NCBI GenBank assembly: GCA_946539475.1 | Contig: CAMNHM010000001.1 | Span: 8,069 to 72,068, forward strand | Direction: 5' to 3' | DNA: 64,000 bases | DNA from: an uncultured Prevotellaceae bacterium | Lineage (GTDB): Bacteria > Bacteroidota > Bacteroidia > Bacteroidales > Bacteroidaceae | Shown here: positions 10,401 through 18,183 of the stretch, one piece after another | Position numbering within the stretch: position 1 is the first letter of the stretch | Layout: each line of letters begins with the position of its first letter | Made by a program: the position numbers and the translations under genes | The notes under the pieces: model-generated | Databases searched by the model: none | The model's input: the letters and a program-made list of their open reading frames with translations, nothing else | What the model was told of the DNA's origin: nothing

Positions 10401-10800
10401 GTTTGTCCATCTTCTGCATGCCTGTCACCACGACATTGTCAAGAACAGTGCCTCCCTGGTTGTCAGGCTCCAGCTGAATGCGCTGCATGCGGGCGAAGCG
10501 TGAGATCTCAATCTCCTTCGGCTGATAACCAATGAACGAGACGACCACCGTACCTCGGGCAGTGTTCGTTCGCAGGACATACTCGCCCTCCACGTTCGTT
10601 GCCGTGCCAACATTCTGGCCTTTCAGCTTCACGCTGGCTCCAATCATCGGCTCACCATATTCGTCGACCACCACGCCGCGTATCTCCCGCACTTCACCAG
10701 TCGGCTGCTGCTGTTGGGCAGCCGAGGGCTGGGGTATCGCTGACAAAGTAATGGTCACGCAGAGAATAAACCTTAATGCGACAGAGTATAATTGCTTCAT
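7417..10800 (-). CDS. SusC/RagA-family TonB-linked outer membrane transporter
   Basis: This 1127-residue protein has a signal peptide and then a carboxypeptidase-D-regulatory-like domain (about residues 40-120, 'EIRGVVVDEYGEPMIGASVKLKG'). The TonB-dependent plug follows ('LDNVVVTGMQKMDKRLFTG' to 'YGARAMAGVIVVTTKRG', about 125-275), and the rest is a long beta-barrel ending in 'MPKQFTLTLRLGI' with the terminal hydrophobic residues. It is the transport channel of the SusCD pair. It is the first gene of the operon and has a Bacteroidetes-type promoter upstream. Length and domain order are normal for the family. Confidence 0.95.
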   Translation of the reverse strand: MKQLYSVALRFILCVTITLSAIPQPSAAQQQQPTGEVREIRGVVVDEYGEPMIGASVKLKGQNVGTATNVEGEYVLRTNTARGTVVVSFIGYQPKEIEISRFARMQRIQLEPDNQGGTVLDNVVVTGMQKMDKRLFTGSTTKIDASQTKIDGVADVSRSLEGRAAGVSVQNVSGTFGAAPKIRVRGATSIYGSSKPLWVVDGVIMEDVVEVSADDLASGDANTLISSAIAGLNSDDIESFQILKDGSATSIYGARAMAGVIVVTTKRGTAGQARINYTGEYTMRLKPSYANFNIMNSQDQMSVYQELQQKGYLNYAETANASETGIYGKMYQMLSQYDPVTKTFALDNTNEAMAQYLRAAEWRNTDWFDLLFSTGIQHTHSVSLSGGTDKAQYYTSVSAMFDPGWTKKSEVERYTANMNASFNISKQLSFGVITSASYRGQEAPGTLARQIDPVAGAVSRSFDINPYSFALNSSRTLDPDAYYTRNYAPFNIFHELDNNYIDLGVTDFRLQGKLTYKPIRTVELTALGAMKYSATKQEHSILDNSNQALAYRAMETSTIRSANRYLYTDPDNIYALPVSVLPEGGILERTDNSMFGYDFRASAAYNDVFNDIHIFNAYGGMELNYVNRHATWNRDWGVLFDDGEISSFNYLAFKQMSERNNSYYSLGNTRERSVAFFANATYSYKGRYTLNGTYRYEGTNRLGRSRSARWLPTWNVSAAWNVHEEPWFEQLQPTLNSLTLKASYSLTADRGPASVTNSTDIFSPVSPWRPFTSVKESGIDLSQPANRHLTYEKKHELNLGFEASLLQGRISMSFDWYKRNNFDLIGPTFTAGYAAGIQQMGNVAEMKSSGVEVSVSTVNIKKTDFTWTTSLIYSHTSNEVTRLQSAERLIDLVASSGFTLKGYPVRSIFSIPFAGLNKEGLPTFRVNNGQLTTTGIYFQESDPAELAFLEYSGSAEPTDMGSLGNVLRNKGLQLNVFVTYSLGNVIRLDPVFSNRYNDLRAMPKEFKNRWMVPGDEAHTDIPVIASTRQNRNNTDLGYAYNAYNYSTARLAKGDFVRMKEVSLNYDFPKQLIAKVGLQSLGLKLQATNLFLIYSDKKLNGQDPEFTNSGGVAVPMPKQFTLTLRLGI

Positions 10801-10847
10801 ACGTTGATCTAGTTGGTAATTGGTGATCCCGACTTCAAAAATCGGTG

Positions 10848-10879
10848 CAAAATTACTACTTTTTTTTCGATTTTACAAG
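10848..10879 (-). promoter_or_regulatory. Promoter of the susC operon
   Basis: On the minus strand there is a -33 element CTTG (10879-10876), a 20-bp spacer and a -7 element TAATTTTG (10855-10848), matching the Bacteroidetes TTTG-N19-21-TAnnTTTG promoter. It would start transcription about 45-50 bp before the susC ATG. Confidence 0.65.
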
Positions 10880-11032
10880 TATTGACACACTTTTTCTTTC
10901 AAACGAGTAAAATCGACGCTTTACAGGCTCACATTCCACACATGGAACAGACAGCACTTCGTGGGCTCCTTCAAGACGCCGGAAAGCCCAGAAGGGGCGG
11001 CTCGCAAGCCAACTCGAGCGGGGGCGGATAAC

Positions 11033-11111
11033 AGCAAGGGGGCTTGCCCCCTTGTCTCCACTTATGTGTCAGGTACAAGGCACGCCGACAAGGGGGCGAG
11101 CCCCCTTGCTA
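11033..11111. repeat. Pair of GC-rich perfect hairpins in a gene-free stretch
   Basis: The space 10880-11148 between the susC promoter and the end of era holds no gene. It contains two 20-bp perfect hairpins, CAAGGGGGC-TT-GCCCCCTTG (11035-11054) and CAAGGGGGC-GA-GCCCCCTTG (11089-11108), 54 bp apart. They have the look of a REP-like or intergenic mobile repeat. They could end era transcription, although no T-run follows. Confidence 0.6.
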
Positions 11112-11148
11112 TTGATGTCCGACACAACATCCTGTAGGGCAGAAAAGG

Positions 11149-12051
11149 CTACTCAGGATTATAGCCGAAATTGTCGAGCTCTTTCTTTGATGAGCGCCAA
11201 TCCTTGTCGACCTTGACGTAGATCTCCAGGTAGATGTGCTTGTCGAAGAATTTCTCGAGCGACTTGCGGGCTTCGGTGCTCACCTTCTTCAAGGCGACGC
11301 CCTGATGACCGATGATGATGCCCTTTTGCGACTCGCGCTCTACATAGATGACGGCATTGATATGAATCTGGCGGTCGTCTTCCTTGAAGCGCTCCACGAC
11401 GACCTCCACCGAATAAGGAATCTCCTTGTCGTAATAGAGCAGGATCTTTTCGCGGATGATTTCCGAGACGAAGAAGCGTGCAGGCTTGTCGGTCAGCTGG
11501 TCCTTGTCGAAAAAGGCAGGGCTCTCGGGCAGCAGCTCTTGGATGCGCCTGAGCAGCATGTCGACGCCAAATTTATTCTTCGCCGAGATAGGCAGGATCT
11601 CAGCGTTGGGCAGCAGCGCATGCCACTTCTCCACGATCTCCTGCAGCGCCTGCTGTGGGTTGTGGGTGGTGGACGAGGCCAACGCGTCGATCTTATTGAC
11701 GAGCAGGATGACGGGGATGGTCATCTTCTGCACTTTCTCAAGAAAATCCATGTTCTTCTCGGGGTTCTCCACCACATCGGTGACGTAGAGCAGCACGTCG
11801 GCATCGGCAAGGGCCGACTCCGAGAAGGCGAGCATCGACTCCTGCAGCTTGTAGTTCGGCTTTAGCACGCCAGGGGTGTCGCTGAACACGATCTGCATGT
11901 CCGCCGTGTTCACAATGCCCATGATACGATGGCGCGTCGTCTGCGCCTTGAAAGTGGCTATGGAAATCCTCTCACCCACGAGCTGGTTCATGAGTGTCGA
12001 CTTGCCGACGTTGGGATTCCCGACAATATTTACGAATCCTGCTTTGTGCAT
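11149..12051 (-). CDS. era: GTPase Era
   Basis: Era is an essential GTPase that binds 16S rRNA and helps 30S subunit maturation. All G motifs are present: G1 'GNPNVGKS' near the N-terminus, a G2 region at 'TTRHRIMG', G3 'DTPG', G4 'NKID'. A C-terminal KH domain contains 'IIGHQGVALKKVSTEARKSLEKF'. The start at 12051 (MHKAGFVNIVGNP) gives 300 residues, the usual Era length; a longer frame from 12075 adds only MYLKQQRA. It is the last gene of the DUF177-rpmF-fabH-era group. Confidence 0.96.
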   Translation of the reverse strand: MHKAGFVNIVGNPNVGKSTLMNQLVGERISIATFKAQTTRHRIMGIVNTADMQIVFSDTPGVLKPNYKLQESMLAFSESALADADVLLYVTDVVENPEKNMDFLEKVQKMTIPVILLVNKIDALASSTTHNPQQALQEIVEKWHALLPNAEILPISAKNKFGVDMLLRRIQELLPESPAFFDKDQLTDKPARFFVSEIIREKILLYYDKEIPYSVEVVVERFKEDDRQIHINAVIYVERESQKGIIIGHQGVALKKVSTEARKSLEKFFDKHIYLEIYVKVDKDWRSSKKELDNFGYNPE

Positions 12052-12129
12052 TGCTCTTTGTTGCTTTAGATACAAATCGCACTCACCAGCCCAGCAGTGG
12101 AGCGGATGAGTGCGGTAAGAATGTGTTGA

Positions 12130-13131
12130 CTACTTGCCATCATAAGCCCAGCGGACGTAATTGGCTCCGTGTACGAAACCTGCTCCGAAGGCGGTCATGA
12201 TGATGTTGTCACCCTTGCGCAGCTTCGGCTCATATTCCCAAAGTGCCAATGGTATGGTGGCAGCCGAAGTGTTGCCATAGTGCTCGATGTTGACCATCAC
12301 CTGCTCCATGGGCAGCTCCAGACGCTTGGCCACAGCCTCGATGATTCGCATGTTGGCCTGGTGTGGGATGATCCACTGGATGTTGTCCTTCGAAAGGCCA
12401 TTACGCTGGGCGATGAGCTCACAGTCGTTCGACATGTTCGTCACAGCATAGCGGAAGACGGTACGTCCCTCCTGATAGGTGTAGTGCATGCGATGGTCGA
12501 CGGTGAAGTGACTGGCGGGGCTCACGGAGCCGCCGGCCTTCATATGGAGGAACGGCAGGCCAATGCCATCCGTGCGCAGGTAGGAGTCCATCAGTCCGAC
12601 ACCTTCCTCCTCGGTGGCTTCCAGCAGCACGGCACCTGCTCCGTCGCCAAAGAGCGGACAGGTGGAGCGGTCCTTATAGTCGGTTGCCGACGACATCTTG
12701 TCGGCCCCGATAAGGATAATCTTCTTGTAGCGACCGCTCTGGATCATCGATGTCGCCACGTCGAGCGAGTAGATGAATCCGCAGCAGGCAGCCCAGAAGT
12801 CGAAGGCCATGGCGTTCTTCAGGCCAAGCTTGCCAATGACGATACTGGCCGTAGAAGGAAAGTGATAGTCGGCCGTGGAGGTAGCCACGATGAGCGCATC
12901 GATCTCGTCGAGGTTCACCCCCGTCTTACGGATGAGCTCCTTGGCCGCCTTGCGCGCCAAATAGGATGTGCCGAGACCCTCTTCCGTGAGGATTCGGCGC
13001 TCCTTGATTCCGACACGCGTCATGATCCACTCATCGTTGGTATCGACCATGCGCGACAGTTCCTCGTTGGTAAGGACATAGTCGGGCACATAACCTCCGA
13101 TGCCTGTGATGATCGCGTTAATCCTTCCCAT
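12130..13131 (-). CDS. fabH: Beta-ketoacyl-ACP synthase III (FabH)
   Basis: This 333-residue condensing enzyme starts fatty acid synthesis by joining acetyl-CoA to malonyl-ACP. The catalytic triad is visible: Cys in 'DFWAACCGFIYSLDVA' (near residue 115), His in 'IPHQANMRIIEAV' (near 252) and Asn in 'NIEHYGNTSAATIPLAL' (near 282). Its ATG overlaps the rpmF stop (TAATG), the tight coupling commonly seen for the rpmF-fabH pair in bacteria. Confidence 0.96.
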   Translation of the reverse strand: MGRINAIITGIGGYVPDYVLTNEELSRMVDTNDEWIMTRVGIKERRILTEEGLGTSYLARKAAKELIRKTGVNLDEIDALIVATSTADYHFPSTASIVIGKLGLKNAMAFDFWAACCGFIYSLDVATSMIQSGRYKKIILIGADKMSSATDYKDRSTCPLFGDGAGAVLLEATEEEGVGLMDSYLRTDGIGLPFLHMKAGGSVSPASHFTVDHRMHYTYQEGRTVFRYAVTNMSNDCELIAQRNGLSKDNIQWIIPHQANMRIIEAVAKRLELPMEQVMVNIEHYGNTSAATIPLALWEYEPKLRKGDNIIMTAFGAGFVHGANYVRWAYDGK

Positions 13132-13322
13132 TATTCAGCTACCTCTTCGTCCTTCTTGATAGCAACCTTTCCACGATAGTAGCCACAGGTGGGGCATACG
13201 GTGTGGTAGATGTAATAAGCGCCGCAGTTGGGGCAAAGTGCCAGCGTGGGGGCTACGGCCTTGTCGTGTGTACGACGTTTTGCGGTACGAGTCTTTGACT
13301 GTCTTCTTTTAGGATGTGCCAT
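13131..13322 (-). CDS. rpmF: 50S ribosomal protein L32
   Basis: This is a 63-residue basic protein beginning MAHPKRRQSKTRTAKRR, with a zinc ribbon formed by 'CPNCGAYY' and 'CPTCGYY'. This is the zinc-binding (C+) form of L32. It lies between DUF177 and fabH, the conserved arrangement. Confidence 0.96.
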   Translation of the reverse strand: MAHPKRRQSKTRTAKRRTHDKAVAPTLALCPNCGAYYIYHTVCPTCGYYRGKVAIKKDEEVAE

Positions 13323-13348
13323 AATAAATTACTATTTTACAATTAAAA

Positions 13349-13882
13349 TTATTCTTCTTGTTTGAGTTTGAGCAGTGCACTCCATCGCGGGTCAACATCG
13401 TCTGTAGCGTCCGCATCACTGCTTCGGGCAGCCGAGAGCTCCTTGAGCTTTCGCATCATAGCATCGTTGCAATCGCCAGGTTGATGAACGTGCTGGATGG
13501 GTACCGCTAACGCTATTGACTCGTAGATGAGCCATGACAGGTCGAGCACGGGCCGTGACTCGTCGACTGTGATGACGTCATCGTCCTCAGAGTATGCCTC
13601 GCCTAGCTTCACCGTCAGCCGCAGGTCAGCTTCTATGGGCTGGTCCATGGGCTCCAGACAGCGATCGCAGACGACGACAACCGTGCCTACAGACTGCAGG
13701 GAGAGCTCGTAAAAGCCAGTGGCCTTGCGTATAGACCCTGACACATGCAATGAGCCTTGCTGCAGCTGTGCGCCGTCGAGCGAGGTAAAAAAGTGGTCGT
13801 CCAACTCCCACGCCAAAGGCGCCTCGCCCTTGGTAAGTGCTTTCAAATCAACTTTAAACTGCTCTAAGCTACACATATACAC
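13349..13882 (-). CDS. DUF177 (YceD-like) 23S rRNA accumulation protein
   Basis: This 177-residue protein has the DUF177 hallmarks: 'VVVCDRCLEPMDQPIEADLRL' (CxxC-type pattern reduced to CDRC) and the C-terminal 'DPRWSALLKLKQ'. YceD-family proteins are needed for normal 23S rRNA levels and nearly always precede rpmF, as here. Met at 13876 (MCSLEQF) is an equally good start. A TAACTTTG -7 element is readable upstream on the minus strand (13904-13897). Confidence 0.9.
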   Translation of the reverse strand: MYMCSLEQFKVDLKALTKGEAPLAWELDDHFFTSLDGAQLQQGSLHVSGSIRKATGFYELSLQSVGTVVVVCDRCLEPMDQPIEADLRLTVKLGEAYSEDDDVITVDESRPVLDLSWLIYESIALAVPIQHVHQPGDCNDAMMRKLKELSAARSSDADATDDVDPRWSALLKLKQEE

Positions 13883-13987
13883 TCTCTAACGGGCTGCAAA
13901 GTTACAAACTTTTTTTCTAATACGGCCAACTTTTCTCCGATTTTTTTCGTTTTTGCACATTATCTCTCGTCGTGTGCATACATTTAT

Positions 13988-14180
13988 GAGGAGTTAAAGG
14001 AGTTAAGGGAGTTAAAGGAGTTAAAGGAGTTAAGGACGCAAGTTGAGGAGTTAAAGGAGTTAAGGGAGTTAAAGGAGTTAAGGACGCACGTTGAGGAGTT
14101 AAAGGAGTTAAGGGAGTTAAAGGAGTTAAGGACGCAAGTTGAGGAGTTAAAGGAGTTAAAGGAGTTAAAGGAGTTAAGGA
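13988..14180. repeat. Tandem 9-bp repeat array with higher-order period
   Basis: The 9-bp unit GGAGTTAAA/GGAGTTAAG is repeated about 17 times. It is ordered in blocks of four or five units separated by a 12-bp spacer (ACGCAAGTTGAG, one copy ACGCACGTTGAG), giving a super-period near 48 bp. The array fills most of the 450-bp space between DUF177 and dnaE. On the minus strand it stays open and would encode repeated Thr-Pro-Leu, but it has no family resemblance or start context, so I treat it as non-coding. Confidence 0.9.
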
Positions 14181-14242
14181 CAATAGTTCTTCCCTTACGA
14201 ATCCTACACCTATGGCGGACAAAGGGAGCAGGTAATGTCTTT

Positions 14243-14276
14243 CAACTCCTTTAACTCCTTTAACTCCTTTAACTCC
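14243..14276. repeat. Inverted copy of the 9-bp repeat
   Basis: Four units of CAACTCCTTTAACTCC type form the reverse complement of the array ending at 14180, about 60 bp away. Transcribed RNA from either side could fold into a long stem, possibly acting as terminator of dnaE. Confidence 0.75.
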
Positions 14277-14333
14277 AAAAGTTTAGCTAATGCAAAACTT
14301 GATTAAAACTATAATGTACGCACGCGAGAGGAC

Positions 14334-17300
14334 TCAGTTGATCTTATAGTCAAGGCCCTTGGTGTTCTCGATATAGTCTATCAGACAATGCTTCACGTCG
14401 ACGAATCGCGACTTTGAGCGCATGAGGACACGATGACTGCCTGTCGAGTCGCGCAGCTGGAAGAAGAGCTTCGTCTTGCCAGGATGCTCGCTGACGAGCT
14501 CGCTGAGCTCGTTCACGATTTGCTCGTCGAGGGTATCGGTGTTCAGCATGATGGTGATGCTGTCGATGGCCTTCTCCTTCACCGTCTGGAGCAGCTCGAC
14601 GTTCACCACCTTCAGCTCTTTCTGATTGGAGTCGCGGAAGCGCTGCTGCATCTTGGCAGTGATGTAGACGGCCGCTCCGACGATGAACTTGCCGTTGAGG
14701 TTGAGCCAGTCGTCGCCGAAGAGTGCCAGCTCGCCCGAGCCCTCGTAGTCCTCCAGCGTGACGAGGCCCCACGGCTTGTTGGTCTTTGGGCTGAAGCGTG
14801 TCTGCACGGCGGTGACGATGCCTCCCAGCATGACATCCTCGCGGTCGTAGAGGGCGGCGCCGCGATCGGCCAGGTCGGCACAGCGGGCATTGCACAAATT
14901 TTCGAGCACGATGCGATACTCGTCGAGCGGATGGGCCGAGAGATAGATGCCCACGAGGTCGCGCTCCTTGTTGAGCCGTTCGATGTCGCTCCACTGGACG
15001 TCGGTCTTCGGGATGGGCGGAGTGGCGATCTCGATGCTGTCGAAGCCTCCGAAGAGCGAGGTCTGCGCCTCGGCCTTCGCCTGCTGGTAGTTCTGTCCAT
15101 ATCGCACGAGGGTGTCGAGGAATCCCTCCCCCTTTGCGTTCTGGGCAAAGAATGCCTCGCGGCGGATGCCGAAGCTGTCGAAGCCTCCGCTGAGGGCGAG
15201 ACTCTCGAAAGCCTTTCGGTTGACGCTGGCAAAGCTGACGCGCTGTGCGAAGTCGAAGATGTCGCGATAGGGTCCGTTCTGATCGCGCTCGTTGATGATG
15301 GCCAGGGCGGCGGAGTCGCCCATGCCCTTGATAGCCGCCAGCCCAAAGCGTATCTCTCCCTTCTTGTTCACACCGAACTTCAGGTACGACTCGTTGACGT
15401 CAGGCCCCAGCGTGGCAATACCCATCTGCTTGCATTCGTCCATGAGCTTCGTGATCTCAGAAATCTGGTCGCGGCGGCGAGTCATGATGGCAGCCATGTA
15501 CTCGGCGGGATAGTTGGCCTTGAGATAAGCCGTCTGGTAAGCCACCCAGGAGTAGCAGGCGGCATGCGACTTGTTGAAGGCATAGCTGGCGAACTTCTCC
15601 CAGTCGGTCCAGATCTTCTCCAGCACCTGCGGGTCGTGGCCGTTCTTCTTGCCGCCCTCGATGAACTTCGGCTTCATGGCGTCGACGATGTCTTTCTTCT
15701 TCTTTCCCATGGCCTTTCGCAGGGCATCGCTCTCACCACGGGTGAAGTCGGCCAGCTGGCGGCTCAGGAGCATCACCTGCTCCTGGTAGACGGTGATGCC
15801 ATAGGTGTCCTTGAGGTACTTCTCCATGCAGGGAATGGGATAGGTGATGGGCTCTATGCCATTCTTACGCTTGATGAAGTCGGGGATATAGTCCATAGGT
15901 CCCGGACGATAGAGGGCGTTCATGGCGATGAGGTCCTCAAACACGGTGGGATGCAGCTCTCGCAGGTATTTCTGCATGCCGCCCGACTCAAACTGGAAGG
16001 TGCCGATGGTGCGCCCCTGCTGGTAGAGCTCGTAGGTCTTCGGATCGTCGATGGGGATGTGGTCGAGGTCGACGTCGATGCCGCGTGTCAGCTTGATGTT
16101 GGCACAGGCCTCCTTCAGCTCCGAGAGCGTCTTCAGCCCCAGGAAGTCCATCTTGATAAGCCCTGTCGACTCGATGACGTGTCCGTCGTACTGCGTGCAG
16201 TTGGTCTTCGTATCCTTGAAGTCAGGGTCGTCGGCAGTCGACACCGGCACCCAGTCGCTGATAGGGTCGCGACAGATGATGAATCCGCAGGCGTGGATGC
16301 CCGTGCCGCGCACCGTCCCTTCGAGCATGCGGGCGTACTTGATGGTGTTCGACAGGGCCTGGTCGGTCGACGCCTCGGCCTCGCGCAGCTCCGGCACGTA
16401 CTTGATGGCGTTTGCCAGGTTCATCTTCTCGTTGTCGGGCAGACGGTCGGGGATGGCCTTGCAAAGGGAATTGGAGAGGGCCAGCGGCACCTTCTCCACA
16501 CGGGCCACATCCTTGATGGAGTTCTTCGTAGCCATCGAGGCATAGGTGATGATGTGTGCGCAGTTCTCGTGGCCATACTTGTCCTCCACCCACTTCAGCA
16601 CCCGTCCGCGCCCGTCGTCGTCGAAGTCGGTATCGATATCGGGCAGCGAGATACGGTCGGGGTTCAGGAAGCGCTCGAACAGCAGGTCGTATTTCAGCGG
16701 GTCGATCTTCGTGATGCCCAGGCAATAGGCCACCACGCTTCCTGCCGCCGACCCACGCCCCGGGCCCACCATCACGCCCAGCTCGTCGCGTGCCGAATTG
16801 ATGAAGTCCTGGACGATGAGGAAGTAGCCGGGGAATCCCATCGTCTTCATGATGTGGAGCTCGAAGCGGACACGGTCTTCCACCTCTGCCGGCAGTGGAT
16901 CGCCATAGCGCACCTTGGCACCTCTGTACGCCAGCTCGGCCAGATAGTCGGCCTCGAACTTGATGCGGTATAGCTTGTCGTAGCCCCCAAGCTTCTTGAT
17001 CTTCTTCTCGCCGTCCTCACGCGGCAGGGGGTTCTCGCCGTTCTCGTCACGCGTGAACTCCTCGTAGAGCTGTTCCTCGGTGAACTTCTGCCGCCACTCC
17101 TCCTCCGTGCCAAACGACTCGGGAATGGGGAAGAAGGGCATGATGGGGTCGTGGTCGAGCGAATAGATCTCTACCTTGTCGAGGATCTCAAGCGTGTTCG
17201 ACAGCGCCTCGGGAATGTCGCTGAAGACCTCGTTCATCTCAGCCTTCGTCTTGAACCACTCCTGCTTGGAATAGAGCATGCGCGAGGGATCGTCGAGATC

Positions 17301-18050
17301 CTTGCCCGTCGAGAGGCACAGCAGGTGGTCGTGGGCCTCGGCATTCTCCTGGTCGACGAAGTGCACGTCGTTCGAGCAGATGAGCTTGATGCCATACTCC
17401 CGGGCCAGCTCCACGAGCACGCGGTTGGCCTGCTGCTGCAGGGGGAAGGTCTCGCGGTTGGCACGGATCGAGGGGTCCTTCACCTCGTGTCGCTGCAGCT
17501 CGAGATAATAGTCGTCGCCAAAGACGCGCCGATACCACTCCACGGCCTCGCGGGCACCGTCGATGTCGCCGTTGAGGATTTTCTTGGGCACCTCGCCGGC
17601 GATGCATGCCGAGCAGACGATGAGCCCTTCGTGGTAGCGCTCCAGGTCTTCGCGGTCGGTACGAGGACGCATGTAATAGCCGTCCACCCATGCCCTCGAC
17701 ACGAGCTTGATCAGGTTCTTATAGCCCGTATAGTTCTTTGCCAGCACGATCAGGTGGTAACCGCTCTGGTCCTCCTTGCCGCGTCGCAACAGCTTCGAGC
17801 CGTTTCGCGACACATACATCTCGCAACCAAAGATCGGTATGAACGGCTCCAGCCCTTCCTTCTTGCGCTTTTTATTCACGTCGCCGACGATGTCGTGAAA
17901 TTCCTTGATGCCGAACATGTTGCCATGGTCGGTGATGGCCATGCCTCGCATGCCGTCCTTCAGGGCTTTGTTTACCAGACTCTTAATCTTCGACTGTCCG
18001 TCGAGGATCGAGAAGTAGGTATGTACGTGTAAATGTATGAAATCTTCCAT
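14334..18050 (-). CDS. dnaE: DNA polymerase III alpha subunit
   Basis: This is the replicative polymerase, 1238 residues from the Met of 'MEDFIHLHVHTYFSILDG' (18050), which begins the PHP domain. An upstream in-frame Met at 18236 would add a non-homologous extension that overlaps the divergent promoter region, so it is rejected. The PHP domain is followed by the catalytic palm with 'PDIDTDFDDDGRGRV' (near residue 475) and 'GPGRGSAAGS'. Then come the fingers, a helix-hairpin-helix region ('GLAAIKGMGDSAALAI') and an OB-fold near the C-terminus ('VMLGGIVTAVQTR'). A promoter lies 20-50 bp upstream. Confidence 0.97.
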   Translation of the reverse strand: MEDFIHLHVHTYFSILDGQSKIKSLVNKALKDGMRGMAITDHGNMFGIKEFHDIVGDVNKKRKKEGLEPFIPIFGCEMYVSRNGSKLLRRGKEDQSGYHLIVLAKNYTGYKNLIKLVSRAWVDGYYMRPRTDREDLERYHEGLIVCSACIAGEVPKKILNGDIDGAREAVEWYRRVFGDDYYLELQRHEVKDPSIRANRETFPLQQQANRVLVELAREYGIKLICSNDVHFVDQENAEAHDHLLCLSTGKDLDDPSRMLYSKQEWFKTKAEMNEVFSDIPEALSNTLEILDKVEIYSLDHDPIMPFFPIPESFGTEEEWRQKFTEEQLYEEFTRDENGENPLPREDGEKKIKKLGGYDKLYRIKFEADYLAELAYRGAKVRYGDPLPAEVEDRVRFELHIMKTMGFPGYFLIVQDFINSARDELGVMVGPGRGSAAGSVVAYCLGITKIDPLKYDLLFERFLNPDRISLPDIDTDFDDDGRGRVLKWVEDKYGHENCAHIITYASMATKNSIKDVARVEKVPLALSNSLCKAIPDRLPDNEKMNLANAIKYVPELREAEASTDQALSNTIKYARMLEGTVRGTGIHACGFIICRDPISDWVPVSTADDPDFKDTKTNCTQYDGHVIESTGLIKMDFLGLKTLSELKEACANIKLTRGIDVDLDHIPIDDPKTYELYQQGRTIGTFQFESGGMQKYLRELHPTVFEDLIAMNALYRPGPMDYIPDFIKRKNGIEPITYPIPCMEKYLKDTYGITVYQEQVMLLSRQLADFTRGESDALRKAMGKKKKDIVDAMKPKFIEGGKKNGHDPQVLEKIWTDWEKFASYAFNKSHAACYSWVAYQTAYLKANYPAEYMAAIMTRRRDQISEITKLMDECKQMGIATLGPDVNESYLKFGVNKKGEIRFGLAAIKGMGDSAALAIINERDQNGPYRDIFDFAQRVSFASVNRKAFESLALSGGFDSFGIRREAFFAQNAKGEGFLDTLVRYGQNYQQAKAEAQTSLFGGFDSIEIATPPIPKTDVQWSDIERLNKERDLVGIYLSAHPLDEYRIVLENLCNARCADLADRGAALYDREDVMLGGIVTAVQTRFSPKTNKPWGLVTLEDYEGSGELALFGDDWLNLNGKFIVGAAVYITAKMQQRFRDSNQKELKVVNVELLQTVKEKAIDSITIMLNTDTLDEQIVNELSELVSEHPGKTKLFFQLRDSTGSHRVLMRSKSRFVDVKHCLIDYIENTKGLDYKIN

Positions 18051-18070
18051 TATCAATGCAATTTGAGCCT

Positions 18071-18102
18071 CAAAGTTACGCCGAAAAGTTGGAATTACCA
18101 AA
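18071..18102 (-). promoter_or_regulatory. dnaE promoter
   Basis: On the minus strand: TTTG (18102-18099), 20-bp spacer, TAACTTTG (18078-18071), followed about 20 bp later by the dnaE ATG. It is divergent from the psd promoter next to it. Confidence 0.7.
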
Positions 18103-18118
18103 AGAATTGGGCAAAAAG

Positions 18119-18149
18119 TTTGTAAATTGACAAAAAAGCAGTACCTTTG
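18119..18149 (+). promoter_or_regulatory. psd promoter
   Basis: TTTG (18119-18122), 19-bp spacer, TACCTTTG (18142-18149) match the Bacteroidetes primary sigma factor consensus. This element argues that psd starts at 18184 rather than at an upstream in-frame ATG at 18127, which would lie inside the promoter. Confidence 0.75.
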
Positions 18150-18183
18150 CACGGAATTTACGAAATGCGATTCCAAACCTGAC

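Noticed and set aside
13988..14180. CRISPR array
   Set aside because: Units are 9 bp without unique spacers and there is no cas gene.
13917..14222. 101-codon minus-strand frame encoding Thr-Pro-Leu repeats
   Set aside because: It is the translation of the 9-bp tandem array, has no homologous look and only a chance start; the repeat period keeps it open.
14433..16973. 846-codon plus-strand frame inside dnaE
   Set aside because: It is antisense to the conserved catalytic part of dnaE; long antisense frames are expected in GC-rich third-position coding regions.
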